The notes beneath the pieces were generated by a model. It did not search any database and was not told the DNA's origin. It worked only from the letters and a program-made list of their open reading frames with translations. The position numbers and the translations under genes are program-made. A stretch of 64,000 bases of DNA. It comes from Dryas octopetala. Lineage: Eukaryota > Streptophyta > Magnoliopsida > Rosales > Rosaceae. Below are positions 38,961 through 53,940 of this stretch, in pieces (positions within the stretch are counted from its first letter, which is position 1; the number at the start of each line of letters is the position of its first letter). The DNA lies in NCBI GenBank assembly GCA_963921425.1, contig OY992835.1, positions 21,576,001 through 21,640,000 of the forward strand. Reading direction: 5' to 3'.

Positions 38961-40430
38961 TCCAGTATATGCTTGCATGAGATGTGTAGGCTCAAAGTGG
39001 AGGAATATGAATAGGTTTAATTTCCATTTTGCAAAATAAGATTAGATGACAGAGGGAATATATTTTTCTTTTTAAGTTTGAAATTAGATGGATGCTTAAT
39101 AATTATTTGACATTCGTATTTCAATTTATGCTATCCCTTATTCCTCGTTGTGTTGTATGCTGCTTTGTTCTTGTCTGTTCTGGTGGTTCTTTATCCTTGC
39201 ACAGTTGCCTGCGGGCCTCTTACTTCATCCAATTTAACCTCAAATTAATCGGTATTACATGTGCAGGTGTAGATTTAAGGTTCTAAGTTCGAATTTCTCC
39301 TTTTTATAAAAACAAAAATAAAAATTCTAAGGTGCTTCGATAATATTTAAACTCCAATTTTACTCTCCTCAATCACTTAATAATTGTTGCAGTTTCCTTA
39401 CTAACTTCTTAACAAAAAAGACTATACTTTCCTTTTTCAGAAAGAAATAACATTGTCACCAAGGTCATAACCCGATTTCACATTTTCACCATGCATTAAG
39501 CCGACTGGCCTAAGTTTTTTTTATTTTTTTAGAAAGAAAGCCGATGGGCTGATTATATATTGCGTTTCAACCAAATAGTTACATTACGGTTCAAGACTGG
39601 CACTAGCCAACTCGAACCCTCTTCAATTTTTTTTTTTTTTGGACACTAAGGACCTTCTTCAGTTTAGTCACAAAGTTTAGTCACTAGTTTTTCACTTTTA
39701 AGTTTTAACGTTCAGTTTTAACTGAAGGCCAACTTGTGACTAAACTTTTAATTAAAAATAGAGAAGGCATTTTCTTACATATCTCATCTCCCTCTTTTCT
39801 TTCTTATTTTCAGCTGATTTTTCCCACATTTCTTTCATATATTTTTTTTCTATCTACTTAAAAATAAAACTAAAAATACAAATATACGAGCAAACATAAC
39901 CATTAACCACCATTTCCCTACCGAAACAAGCTACCATTAAAAAAATTCTGGCCAAAAAGAAAGAGAGAGAGAAACAATTCTCTATCTCCCTAATTTCAAA
40001 TTTCTTCTTCAGTATTTGAGCCTAGTTCATTTTTTAATGTATAAAATTTTATTCTTCTCTAAGAAAACAAAACTTTAATTTTCTTTCTGAAAAAAAAAAA
40101 AAAAAAAAACTACGCACCAAAGTCCTCTTGCAGATGCAGAGGAGTTTGATGTTGGCATGAGTTCTCCTTTTCTAAAAACAAAATTTTGTTGACGAGTAAA
40201 AAACTTTAGAAAAAACAAAAAAGAAGAGAACCAGTCACAGATCGTAGAATGATGTATAGCATAACCATCATATCAAATTTGCAAAAACATCCTCATTTAA
40301 TTACAGTATAGAAATGGTCATTAATCCAAAGCTGAAAGCGTGTCTCAGTAAGTGCATCAACAGAACGAGCATCAAGCTAATAAACCGAGATAATTTACAC
40401 CTCTTGTAACTTTTTTATTTGCCGGAGTTT
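38961..40430. other. Intergenic between the repeat-protein gene and ATG8 (convergent)
   Basis: Holds 3' untranslated regions of both genes. AT-rich tracts (T-run 39628-39640, A-run 40091-40109) are present; no further gene seen. Confidence 0.4.
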
Positions 40431-42182
<1,752 letters not shown>

Positions 42183-42313
42183 GGCAACGCTTCTGCAAAC
42201 CCGAAAAGACGAAAATACAAAGTAACGAAGAATTAGGGTTTCAAATCAGTGGGGCGATCAATTGAATCAAAATTTTCATAAACAATTAAAAGGAAACAAA
42301 ATTATTGCTTACC

Positions 42314-43407
42314 AAATTAGAGAGGTAATTATGGGTATGATGGAGATCCCAAAAAGAGGGCCGAGATAGAAGAAGTAGAAAAGGACAAATTGCCCTACCC
42401 TCCGAGCAACCCTCGTTGGCGTGTGTACTAATACTATATCAAAAAGTTTTTCATTAATAAGAAAAAATATAAAAAAGAGTTCTTTTTTTCTTTTATGGCA
42501 CTTCTTAGATAAATAACATTCCAAATATAATTTACTTTTTTTTTTCTATGAAAAGCCACAATCATCAAATTTATAAATTTACTCATTAAATAAAAAAATA
42601 AATATCAAATAATAATTCAATAGGCGATGTCCACATATTCGTTAGATTATAATAAGTGTTATAGTTATTATTGTTATCGTTATTGTTGTAACGTATTGTG
42701 ATTACTATCCAAGTCATGAGACTGTTTTCATGACATAAATAGCAATGATAGTTGTCAAAATTATTATTGTAGTATTCGTTTTGGTACAAAAAATTATTGT
42801 TGTAGTATTTGACAGTGCTATTCAAGTCATGAGATATCATCAAATGACTTTAAATGGTCGTAGCACAAAAATTGTAACAAATTTTAGAACTTTATCATTT
42901 TAAATCATTTCAATATAAGGGTAAATATGTAATTGAAAATTTGGTAAAAAAACGAGGTAAGTACAAGGGCAAGAGGTAAGAACACTCAACTCATGTATTG
43001 AGAATTCTTCATGCAAGAAAACAAAACATTGAGAATCGTCTAATTTATGGTTCATGGTCTTTCTTTGGGCCGGAGGTTTTATGATCCGAGCCCTCGACCC
43101 GAGTTGAACCGCTCATCTCAATAGCAGTCCTGCGATCTAGTGTTGAGCCCAGGCCCAATTTTTCATAGGTACAAGTAAACTATATTTGATTGTCTTTGAC
43201 CGCTCTATGTGAAACATTATCCAAATATTTCATTACAATAACATATAGGATTGGCTCTACAGCCTCTACTCAAACAAATCGTCACACGTACACTATCCTC
43301 AAGCTTTCAAAATTAACCGAATTTTTATCATAACAAAGCACTATTTGTACCACAGATTTGTCAAAGATAAAAGTAATTAAACGCATTAGTAATCGATACA
43401 TTAAAAG
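42314..43407. other. Intergenic upstream of ATG8
   Basis: The first part is ATG8 leader and promoter. AT-rich sequence with many ATTATTGTT-like words at 42600-42850. No gene supported. Confidence 0.4.
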
Positions 43408-43872
43408 TTGAGATACGGTCAAGACGTAATTTTGACCAAATATCGATCCTATCATGTAGTATAAAAGATTTTATTTATTATGTCATATATAGACAGAATT
43501 TAATATGTAATAACACGTAAAATGACCGATAAATAATAAAAGACACGTTTTAATATGAAATTGGTTAAATCTCTCTCATGTATCTCATCACAATCTTGAC
43601 TTTATGATGAGGAAACATTTTACATCATATCAAGGTTTGTTGAGATGCGGTCAAGACATAATTTTAACCAAATCTCGATCCTATTATGTAGTGGAAAAAG
43701 TTTTATTTATTATGTCATGTACAAACGTATAATCTAATTTATAATGACACGTAAGATGACCGATAAATAATAAAAGACACGTAACATAAAGTTGGTTAAA
43801 TCTCTTCCCTGTGTCTCATCACAATCTTGGCTTTATAATGAGAAAACATTTTACATCATATCATCTCTCTCG
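43408..43872. repeat. Tandem duplication, about 231-bp period, two units
   Basis: GTTGAGATACGGTCAAGACG begins unit 1 (43408) and GTTGAGATGCGGTCAAGACA begins unit 2 (43639). Similarity runs through ACCGATAAATAATAAAAGAC to TTTACATCATATCA in both. Some 10-15 percent of positions differ, so the duplication is not recent. No coding frame and no transposon ends recognised. Confidence 0.85.
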
Positions 43873-45735
43873 ACTACAAGTCTACATCTTATCAAGTTTA
43901 TATACTCTTCTAGAGTACTGTACAATACTGTTCTAAAATCGCATCCACATACAAAATGACATAAACTCATTAAATGAGACATGCAATAGCCCCCACCCTC
44001 CCCAAAAAAAAAAAAAAAAAAAAACCTTCACAACTAAAGAAAATCAACCACTCATCGATGATGAAGGATTGAGGTTGAGATGCAGAATGGGTTGCAAGAA
44101 AATTTAGTCTCAAATTGTGGGTTTCATTTCAGATCTGCAGAAATAGATCAGGAGTCAATGTTTCAATAAGTTACTTAAATGAAGGTATGTGGGTCTTTTA
44201 ACTTTGATTTTGAATTAAAAAATTTTTTTTTTCTAAAAGGTTAGTAGTCTTGTTTTATAACAGCAAGCTAATTAGAAGTTGCAACTCTCAATGGCCAAAA
44301 AAAAGAAAAAAAGTTGGAACTCATGCATGTCAATTATCTATTTAGGTTATCTGATTGTCTACTCTTAACTATCCTTAATTCCCAATTGGTGATCTATTAG
44401 AAATCCATGAGTTATAATGTATTAGCTTAGATTTCTAATAGATCAATTTAAATTTAGAAATCAAAGATATCAAAGTGAAGAGAGAATCCAATTTCAAGAA
44501 TCTTTGCAACAATCCAAGTCATGTTAGAAATTTGCATGTATGTGTACAGATGTATTAAACAAAATACTATTGTTTGTGTAAAATACTAAAATATTGTACT
44601 ATGCCCAAATATTTTATCATATATTTAAAGAAAATATACCGAATAATACACGTACAAAACGAAATTAAATACACGGATGATAAAAAAAGGGTGAGAATTG
44701 ACAATTGGAATTGGGTTTAAATGCTATGCTGCACCCAAAGAAAACACATAGCAGTATGTATAAGGTATGGGACTGGTTAACTAGGCTACTAGGGGTCATG
44801 CTTGTTTGGCCTACAAAGTTAATGCACAGAGAGACCTTTCCCAAAGAACTGCAGGCAAACAACATTTGAGGGCACTCAAACACTATGCAGTAGTGGGGAA
44901 AGTTTGAAACTTTGAATTGAATCACAGTTCATGGGATGATGGGTAGGATATATAGGAGGGTATAGTAACTAGTAATAAGGTACCAAACCAAAACAAAACA
45001 AAAGTTCTTCTCTCTCTCACTGTGTGTGTGTGTGTTTGATACAAACATAAATGCGGATTGAACAGAACGAACATCGGCTCTTGGCCTACCCCATGCATCC
45101 ATAAATGCCACATTAAAAGCCCCAGATTTGTGTCCGTGAACCTTTTTTTTCCCGATTCTTATACCTCCTTAAATTAATATTCCAACTTCCTTTGTTGTGA
45201 GGTGGTTGGAACTTTTAATGCAACTTCTTCAATGCTACCACCACTAGCTCCCTCTCTCTCTTTCTTGGGCATTACCTTCTTAAAGACATTCACTCCTTCA
45301 CTCTCTATGCCCTTCCCAATAGCAATTCTCTTCTTATTATTATTATTATTGTTATTATTATTATTATGTATTTATGTTCATCTTCTCCCCCACCACCCAA
45401 TGCCCATCCCCAAATTTTCCTTCTCCTCCCTTCACCCATCTCTCTCTGTCAGTCCTCCAATGAAGCTCAAATATTGAGTTACAAGCACCCCATTACCCAC
45501 TTAAACCTTTAATGTGTTTTCTTTTCTGTGTTGGGTTTATGATATACAATCTAACCTTTTAACCTCTAACCTCATATGGTTTGGGAGTGATCATTTTCTG
45601 CAGCTTACAATCTTTTCTCTCTGTTTTTTGTGTGGGGTTTTTATAAAAATGAAAAGGGGTTTGTTTGTTTTGTAGCATATTTTGTGAAATAGATACATAT
45701 TACATATATGGAAGCCAAAGACAGCAGCAGGCACT
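43873..45735. other. Intergenic upstream of the second MIR171
   Basis: Contains an A-tract at 44006-44024, a short GT run near 45023 and an (ATT)n run at 45335-45366 inside a leader-like CT/AT-rich part. The frame at 45202-45477 is a reading of that repeat (poly-Leu) and is not a gene. Confidence 0.4.
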
Positions 45736-45858
45736 AGGCAGTGAGAAATGGATCAGTTTAACGGGATATTGGTCCGGTTCAATAAGAAAACAGTGCTCTA
45801 AAAGTGCTTGGGCTCTGCTTTTTGATTGAGCCGTGCCAATATCACGTGCCACTGCTCC
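45736..45858 (+). ncRNA. MIR171: MIR171 precursor, second locus (mature at 45823-45843 or 45826-45846)
   Basis: The 3' arm has TGATTGAGCCGTGCCAATAT (45823 onward), the common GTGCC form; the shifted isoform starting at TTGAGCCG (45826) is equally possible. The 5' arm GATATTGGTCCGGTTCAAT (45765-45783) pairs with it with one mismatch. The loop lies between, at about 45786-45820. The lower stem continues as GGCAGTG against CACTGCT. Structure and star position fit plant miR171, which targets HAM/SCL6 GRAS genes. It lies 35 kb from the first MIR171, on the same strand. Precursor ends are estimates. Confidence 0.92.
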
Positions 45859-47782
45859 TTTATTGTTCTAACCTTGCTGTCCCATCATCCAAGATTCAAA
45901 GGTATATACTTTCTCATTTCTGGTGTTTTGTTTTTTTACTTCGGATAAATTCTTGCATACAACCGTTTATATTTCCTTCTTCGACCCCATTGAAGGAAAA
46001 CCTCCCTCAATCTCACATGACTGGTCACATGACTAACATGGACTTGAATGTGAGAGACGAGTATGCATATATGGTATACAAGATGGTTGTTGAGGGAGAG
46101 TTATTTTTCATTGTTGATCTCAACAATCTGAGGGGAGTTGCAATTTTTGTCTAATAAAGTTTCTCCAAGTTCTTAACCATGTTTCTCTCACTGCTAAATG
46201 CTAATGTTTCTCTCACTCAGCTGCAATAATGTTTAGAAATCTGACTACTGGGTTTACACCAAATTGGCCATTTTATTCCATGTAGACAAGTTTTGTTAAT
46301 TTTTCTCAAATAACTTAAACAAAGAAGTTCATCATATTAAAAGAAGGTACCAAGAAAATGATAACCACAACAATATATAAGGTATTTTGAATAAAGTGCC
46401 ATTTTTCTGCATAAAAACAGTGTGCATGAGAAAGCATACATATTTAACCTTTTATATGCAATGCATTGGATTGGCCTTGTCTTCCTTATGTTCATATTTT
46501 AGGTTGCTGGAAGGTTGAAGGTTGAAGGTTGAAGGTTGAAAAGGAGCTGAAGAAATCTTGTGCTATTTTTAGATACTAAAACTTATGGGAAGTCTGGAGA
46601 GATTAAAAGATATTTACTAATTATGTACATCATTCTCCTGTGGCCTATGTATATGGCATTTAAGTCAACTCATTATTCTGCATCCTAAGTGAAAGAAATG
46701 CATATTTTCCAAACATGATTCTTGGTGTGGGAGGAACCCAAGTAACCCAATCCGATGTGCCTTATTGTGGTAAAACTTTCAAGGCTTTTACTTTTAGCTT
46801 AACATTTCCTTATAAAACACCTTCTGTAATTTTGTACAATGTCCCAAGCAATTTCTAATGAAGCAATGGAGTTGTACTTGGTTAGTTGGTTAATGGGGAA
46901 GTTCCCATACTGTAAAGTCCTGGCCAGGGATGGGCTAATTTTCATGAAGTAAATGGAGTCTTCTTCAATTTTCTGACTTTTCTTTGTTAGCATCTAAAGA
47001 AAGTTTGATCTTTTTCTTTTTACCTGTTGTCCTTGTATAAAAAGAAATTTCCAGGTGTCAATTTAAAGCATATCAAAGAAGCTTGAAAAGCAACGTTTCA
47101 GCTGTTTCTTCTCCAATGGGTGGGTTGCCTTTCAAGTTTCATCTATGTTTATGTACCAGCAATAACTCATAATTACACGTACAATGTAGCAACTTGAACC
47201 AAGCCAGTTATAACTTATATCTAAATATCCTTTCATATTGGAAAAGAAAAAAAGAATCGTCAGATTAGTCCTTCATGTGCCCTATTTGATTTCTTTGAAT
47301 GTTTGATATTTACGTAATACGTACGTAATAGAGAAGGGGCATTACTGATAGTGTGACCCCACGACTTACAAGCTCATAACAGGAGGGGTAGGGGCAGAGT
47401 GTCAGATTTGTCACGAGATAAATGGGAAAGAGATGTATAGAAAATAATATGTTCGATTGTATTCATATATACTAGTGAAACGAGTGAAACAGGATTGTAC
47501 AAGAAAGGCAGTAACAGCTCCCACAAGGATATTGCATTTATTGTGCACTTGATACCATAGAACTGTAACTTACAAGTTGGCTCTTCAAGCCTCAAAGAAT
47601 TGTATGGGGTCCTATTTGCCTGCTTCAGTGGCTCATATCCTCTATAAAATGGAGGTGGTCCACATAGCAAGGCTCTCTCTCTCTCTCTCTTAACTCTCTA
47701 TACTCAGCACGGAAGGGGGGGAATAAACTAGCACACCTTACTTCAAAATCTTCCTGAGGTTGGAAGAACTCTAAGCCACCAC
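45859..47782. other. Intergenic between MIR171 and the galactosyltransferase
   Basis: No gene supported. A short minisatellite lies at 46513-46540 and a CT run at 47675-47691. The right end is the 3' untranslated region of the minus-strand galactosyltransferase. Confidence 0.4.
46513..46540 (+). repeat. Minisatellite, four copies of GGTTGAA
   Basis: Four exact 7-bp units in tandem, preceded by a diverged unit (GGTTGCTGGAA) at 46502. Confidence 0.9.
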
Positions 47783-50596
47783 TTAGAAAGAAGCATTCCA
47801 CAAAGCATTCTCACCTTCCCCACACCGCCGATGGACTTCCTTAATCCTCTCAGCAGACCTACAAATCCCGCTGCAACTCCAATCAAACGAAGCAACACAT
47901 ACGTTGCCTGCCTGTGCCTTCCACTCACAATCTGCAGCAACAAGTCATGTTAAGTACATTAAGTCCGTTGCCTGCTTGTCCAAACTATGCCATTTTCTTT
48001 TTGAGTCATTACTAACATGATCATTTTGAATGAGAAGTAGACTTACCAGGTGGTGTGCCACAACATAGTCTCCGATCATCAACATGCTGCACATCAAGTC
48101 CAATAAACCAAGATCCCAAAGAGACATCCTCATTGGCATACTTGTGTAGGACATGCCTGAAAAATGCATTAAAAATGAGCATCACAAATGCAAGAAAAGA
48201 AAATCAGATATTTCAAACAGAAGAAAAGCAAATATTTCAAGCAGATGCAATGATACATGTATCTCAATAGTCAATATCTGTCCTTAAATAAAGATAGAAG
48301 CTTACTGGTTTATCGATATATATGTGGCCAAATCTTTTGAAATGGCATATAGCTGTCCTGTCGCATGACGGAAATACTTGTTTCCAGATTCACCAAATTT
48401 CCAATATTCAGGTTCATGATATCTCACTCCCCTGTATGAGCAAATAGACAGTCAAGAACTCATGGTCAATTACTTTCTCAAGAATTATCTGGAAAAAAAA
48501 AAAAGAGCCACCACTTATACGAAGTAACAGCTTACTTTTGTGATAGAACAGGACCAGATTTCATGCATCCAATGTACAGACGCTTTTTCTTTCGGTGTCT
48601 GACTAGTGTTTCTCCTAGTGTCGCTGCAGCAATTTGGAAAAACATGGGTTTAATGAGACAAATGATTGCATAATATAGACATGAAAAATTATGAATTGCT
48701 CCGACATGTACACCCCAAGTTAGCCATCCGGTGATATCTTTAAAACTTAAAAGAACATGGAGGTTTTGGCAAAGGGTGAAGAAATAGAGATTATAACCTG
48801 CGTAATGTGGCCTAAATTACTGATTTTGTAAGCCTTGCATCCATAAATTGCTCAAATGGGAAAAAACTCCATGTCCTAAATTCTTTCAGTTTTTATGCCA
48901 TTGCGCACAACAGTATCATAGTACAAATGTTTATTATCATAAACAAAATATGAACTTACCAATATTTACGTGGACATCATCATCAACTTTGACATAAAAA
49001 TCTGCATCCCACATAGCAACAGCAGTAGCAAAATATATCTTTGTCTTGGCCGACAATTCAAGGTACCCTTCAACATGGTCCTGCACAAGAGACATAGACA
49101 TTAAGTCATAATGTCTCTAGCAAGCATACATGTAGAATAAAGGGGACACTAACAGCAGAAGAAAAATTTAAAGACATTACCAGCCTCAGGATATCTCCAT
49201 GCTTTTTGTCCTCTGCTTCAATAGCTCTGTCTAGAATACCTCCAGATGTGGCACTGGACCACAAAGTGAAAATGTATATTAACTATAGCTGCAATGAATT
49301 GTGTTCTAGCAGACCACAAAATGTAACATATCCAAAAAGCATGAAAAAAGATTTAAACACTCACCTATGACCAATGACAAAACGAATAATGATACCCTTC
49401 TCGTCCTCCAGCTTCTTTCTTTTCTCGCCTATAATTCATGAATTTTCAGAAGCAAAAGTAATCAGATAACAGATTTAGACAAGTAACAAGAATAGCATAG
49501 ATAGAGTTCATTAAAAAAATGCAATGGAGAGATCAGGGAATCAATTTATGAACCTTGTGGCATCCATGTAGCACGAACTGAATCTCTTCTTTTCCGGCTG
49601 CTAAAAGCAGTATTGATTCCAATAACCATTAAATACCTTCTCTTCCCAGATGAATCGATCTTCACCTCTCCTGATACAGGAGCGCTACTACGTACAGACT
49701 CCTGTGTGGCCCTTGCAGCAGCTAATTCCATCTCTAGATTTGAAATAGTCTTATCTAATGTGCTAATTCAACATACAAGAAATACTTTTCAATTAGGAAA
49801 CTTAGAAGAAACCAATGTTACATGATATTATGTGCTTGTCTTGTGAGCATAACTTACTGAATAGCATTATGAGTCTTGAAAACCGCCCCAAAAATGTCCT
49901 TGGAATCCCGCTTTACTTCCTTCTGATGCAACTAAAAGGACCAAATCAGAAAAGCACAAAATAAAATTTCAGATAAGGAACATGAAATAATAATCCAATA
50001 TAGTAAACAAAGAATATGAAATCAAGTAAGGGATGAGACATTACAGCTTTTGGATTGCAACCCTCTGAAACTAATTTTAACTTTTCTTCTTCCATAGCTG
50101 TTCTTCGTGTGATACCTCTACTTTCAGGAACAATCCACATCCTGTAACCAATATATAAATTCCCATTAAAATTTTATGTAGAACACAACATATGAGATCA
50201 CAAATTAATCAAAAGGCTTGAAAATTCAGAATCACCCAGATAAAAAGAACATACAATATCACAAATTAATCAATATTTACAACTAGCATCAATTCAATAA
50301 CGACCATTTGATCATAGATCTCAAAATAGAAACTTATGAAATAAACAATCTTCAATTGATTACAACTCAGGAAAATGGCTGGAACCCATTTCAGGAATTA
50401 ACGCATTAATTAAAAATCAACAAGCAAACACCTTTCAAGAAGTTGCACAAAGTGAAACTAAAAGTAAGATTGGAACACAAGCATACCTATTGGTGAAGAG
50501 CATTCCAGCACAGAAGCAGCTCAAACAAAGAAAAAGGGTCCATTTTTGTGATATAACACTTCTAGAAGATGGCTCTCCTCTGCTTTTCGAAGACAT
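47783..50596 (-). CDS. Probable beta-1,3-galactosyltransferase (GT31, DUF4094), Golgi type II membrane protein
   Basis: Eleven exons (50487-50596, 50045-50141, 49858-49931, 49554-49762, 49365-49428, 49181-49253, 48960-49080, 48536-48623, 48306-48431, 48047-48156, 47783-47931) sum to 406 aa. The first exon codes a short cytosolic tail and a signal anchor ([16 protein letters not shown]). The DUF4094 segment follows ([39 protein letters not shown]). The galactosyltransferase domain has [25 protein letters not shown] with the metal-binding DDD at residues 242-244, and [17 protein letters not shown]. The C-terminal part is Cys-rich ([15 protein letters not shown]). Relatives add beta-1,3-galactose to arabinogalactan proteins or N-glycans; acceptor unknown here. 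All key motifs intact. The start is the first ATG, since the upstream frame has only non-ATG starts. Confidence 0.93.
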
Positions 50597-52639
50597 CTTC
50601 CTCCCAATTCCCTTCAACTTCCAAAACTAGTAGCTTTATGAAGGAAAACCCATGTAGAAAATACGGACCAAATGGACAAAATCGAATAGACCCCGGAAGC
50701 AGACAAAGGGCCAAGTGCTTAGAATATTGAAGAGGAACCAGAGAGCCCACGTTTGGAAGTGGGCTTAAGGTACAAGATTGAGGCAGAATAAGTAAAGAGA
50801 ATCAGAACAGAACATAACAGAGTGCTCTCTCTGTTTTTAACTTGTCAATTGTATTGTTCCTTTCTTTATCCTTTTGGCTTTGCTCTGATGCTCTCTCTCT
50901 CTCTCTAGAAGACTAGAAAGTAGAAACTCTTCTTCGCAGGCAAGGGACGTTGAACAGAACTGAGAGGACTCACTAACCGCCCTGTACTTAAACCTAAATT
51001 ACCAAACGGTCCTATGTCAGACCTTCCTTACTTAATGAGCTGAGTAACAGTTCCGGAAGTGACATTATTGCCCTTTAACATTTTTTTTTCTCTTGATTAA
51101 TTTTTAGTTTTAATTCCCTCTTCCCACATATATTGTGTGGGACCATGCAGACAGTAGGCATGTTCTCATCACTGGTAATCACATGGAAAAGTGTAGTACT
51201 TAAAACGACATAGTGGCATGTGTATATTGGTTTTAATAAAGACAACCTCTATGTTAGATAACAGCCTAACAGGTATGAAATATATTTTTAGGGTTCCTTT
51301 AAATTCTTGAATTTTGATTTAGATTTCAAATCTATACATTTGAAATTCTGTTGTTTGAATAAAAAATTTAAATGCGAAGATTTCAATTTTAAAAAATTTT
51401 GTTGACAATTTAGGAATTTACACATATGATTAAAAATAAAAAAATATGAAGTATGATTTTTATTTTCATATATTTACCAATATAAGATAAATATTTAAAA
51501 TAACAAACACAAATTCAAGTTTAGCTAAGATGGTTGAGGGTTTTATTTGTGTGAATAAGGTTGGGAATTCAAACCCTAACAACCACACTTTGGAGATGGT
51601 GGCCGGAGGTGAGAGAGAAAGAAAATGGGGTGGCGGAATTTCAAATAACTAGTTTAAGAAGGAATTTGAAATTCATGAATTTAGATTTCTAAAATTCATC
51701 CTGAATTTAGACCAAATCCAAATTCATTCCTTAAATTGACCTTAAACAAGAGGATTTGGATTTGAGGTCCTAATCCTCCCAATGAAATCCCTCCATCCAA
51801 ACGGGTCCTTATTTTTTATTTTTTTTGTTTGTTACAAGGGAGGCCATAAGGGAGGGTCACTTAAACTCGAATCTTAGGTGTAGGGGTAAGTACTTTTAAC
51901 CACTAGAACTATAAGTCTTCACAATATACGTTTATTGTTAAAAATTTAATACCAAATTTAAAATGTAAAAATAATATGATAATTGTGAATTATAATTTCT
52001 CTTACTTTTACTCATTTTATTACACTAATCCTCTGCATGGGCATCTCATATGATGATTTTTCTAGCATATAATTATTAGATTATCTTAAACTATAAATAG
52101 CTCGATAGAGTATAAAAAAAGATTATACAAATTACATCAAAGGATTGATAATGATTCTCAAAATCGCATAACATAAAATGATATTCATTATCCCAATTAT
52201 TATTAGGGTTATAATCTATTATGTCAATTTATAATTACCAACTGATTTGACTATGGCGTTATAATTTATTACTTATTGTATATATTGAGATTCAAAATAG
52301 TCTTAGATATTAGCAAATGAAATATTGCCATAGACAATAATGAGTATATATAGTATTACACAACTAATGACACAAATAATGGATTATCTACTCTTAATGG
52401 TGTTGATATTTGATTCAAAATGAATTAAAGAGTAACTAATAAACGTAATAGTAAGTAAAGGTCTATAAGACTATCTAGAATTGGGACAACCTCGTGATCC
52501 TTAGAAGCTATTAAGCTGAACATGCATGCACATAAAAGTCAATATATATAGTTGACTGCATGATCAAATTAATTGGATGTATACGTATATCATATATGGG
52601 TCAACTTGTTCTCATATCGAGCGCGTTGACATTGGCCAC

Positions 52640-52680
<41 letters not shown>

Positions 52681-53373
52681 GTTTTGTTAGTTGACTTGAA
52701 TAATGAACGTGGGGCCACTGCCATTGCCTAAAGCAAATGTACCCAACCGCATGTTCATGTTAATTAAATAACAATTACTTACATTAATTAAATCCCCACA
52801 TCGATCTCAAGTTGCAGTACTATACTCATAAATCTGTACTATATTTGTTTGAACACAACTTATAATGCATTATGGTACCCTAGGAGTTTGTTGCATAGAT
52901 GATTGCCGTTTAAGGTTTTATATATATCGACTTCGTAACATTTCCTAACACAAGAGAGTAAACTCTACTTTTTGACAATTCAATAAACTATTAGTCTAAT
53001 TAATAATAACATTTTTCTCTAGAAGATGTCAATAACTCAATATGAAGTTCAAATCCATTCTCCACGTAAGAAAAGAAATACACACGCACCAAAAAAAGAA
53101 AATAAGAACTTTAAAATTTGAAATATTGTATATGCTTATTATTTTATTAATAAAAACATGATACGAGAGTTGAACTATTGACTATAATATGAGTAAGTAT
53201 TCTAAACCCTTCATAAGTTGCGTTAATTTGTATGCAACATTAATTTTTCTTTCATTTGTAATATTGTCGGTATCTTATAATTAACATACTTATATTATTA
53301 GGCATGCAGTCGAAAATTTTGGTGAAAATTTATGGGTTAATTGGGTTAGACGGCTAAAATTATCAAGTAGTGA
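50597..53373. other. Intergenic right of the galactosyltransferase
   Basis: The first about 350 bases are leader and promoter, including a CT run near 50893. The rest is AT-rich with a (TA)n run at 52644-52675. No gene supported. Confidence 0.4.
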
Positions 53374-53381
53374 TATGTATG

Positions 53382-53932
53382 TAAAGGTGTACAATAAGCT
53401 GAGCCATTTAAAAGCGGTCCATTCGTTTTTCGTACCGTACTCGGGCCAACTCATTTAATAATTGGGCCGGGCTCAATTATTTTAAATTTTAAGCTTAGCC
53501 CGACCCATGGCTCAGCTCATAATGGGTCGTGTCAGGCTCGTGCAAGACCAGACCGGCCCAATTAATTATTTTAAGTTTATATTATTATTTAATAAATCAA
53601 AGACTTAATTTTAAAATTAATCAACAATGTCAATATTAATAAGAAATAAGTTTGTAATTTAATATATAATTAAATTTAAGTTTTTTAGAAATATTTTTAT
53701 TTATGAAATAAAAAATTAGTCTTTAAATTAAAAATAATAATTGAGAAATTAATTTAAACGTGTCAACCCATAAAGGGCTCGTGCCGAGCAGGCCCAACAT
53801 GATAGAAAACTTTGGCTTAGCCTAGCCTATAAATACGGACCCGACCCACCCACTTAATGATGGACTGAGCCTACTTTAAACGAGCCATGTCTATGCTGAA
53901 CTTGAGCCTGTCCGGCTCGTTGTACACCTTTA
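53382..53932. mobile_element. hAT-like MITE (551 bp) with 8-bp target duplication
   Basis: Perfect 13-bp terminal inverted repeats TAAAGGTGTACAA / TTGTACACCTTTA are flanked by a perfect 8-bp duplication TATGTATG (53374-53381 and 53933-53940). Eight-base duplications and TAAAGGTG-like ends are hAT features. The subterminal parts are rich in GGCTCG/GGGCC words in inverted arrangement, and the centre is AT-rich. Non-coding. Confidence 0.88.
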
Positions 53933-53940
53933 TATGTATG

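Noticed and set aside
38526-38995. Long minus-strand frames opposite the repeat-protein gene
   Set aside because: Antisense shadows of the regular coding repeat; products are Val/Leu/Phe-rich without domains.
42586-42843. Asn/Tyr-rich minus frame
   Set aside because: Reading of AT-rich repeated words, no homology.
45202-45477. Frame with a run of leucines just before MIR171
   Set aside because: Produced by an (ATT)n repeat; no domain, no splice support.
45804-46154. 116-codon frame overlapping the MIR171 hairpin
   Set aside because: The hairpin and its conserved mature sequence explain the region; the frame has no family features.
51540-51900. Phrases resembling tRNA T-arms (for example GGGAATTCAAACCC)
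   Set aside because: No acceptor stem, D arm or anticodon arm around them.
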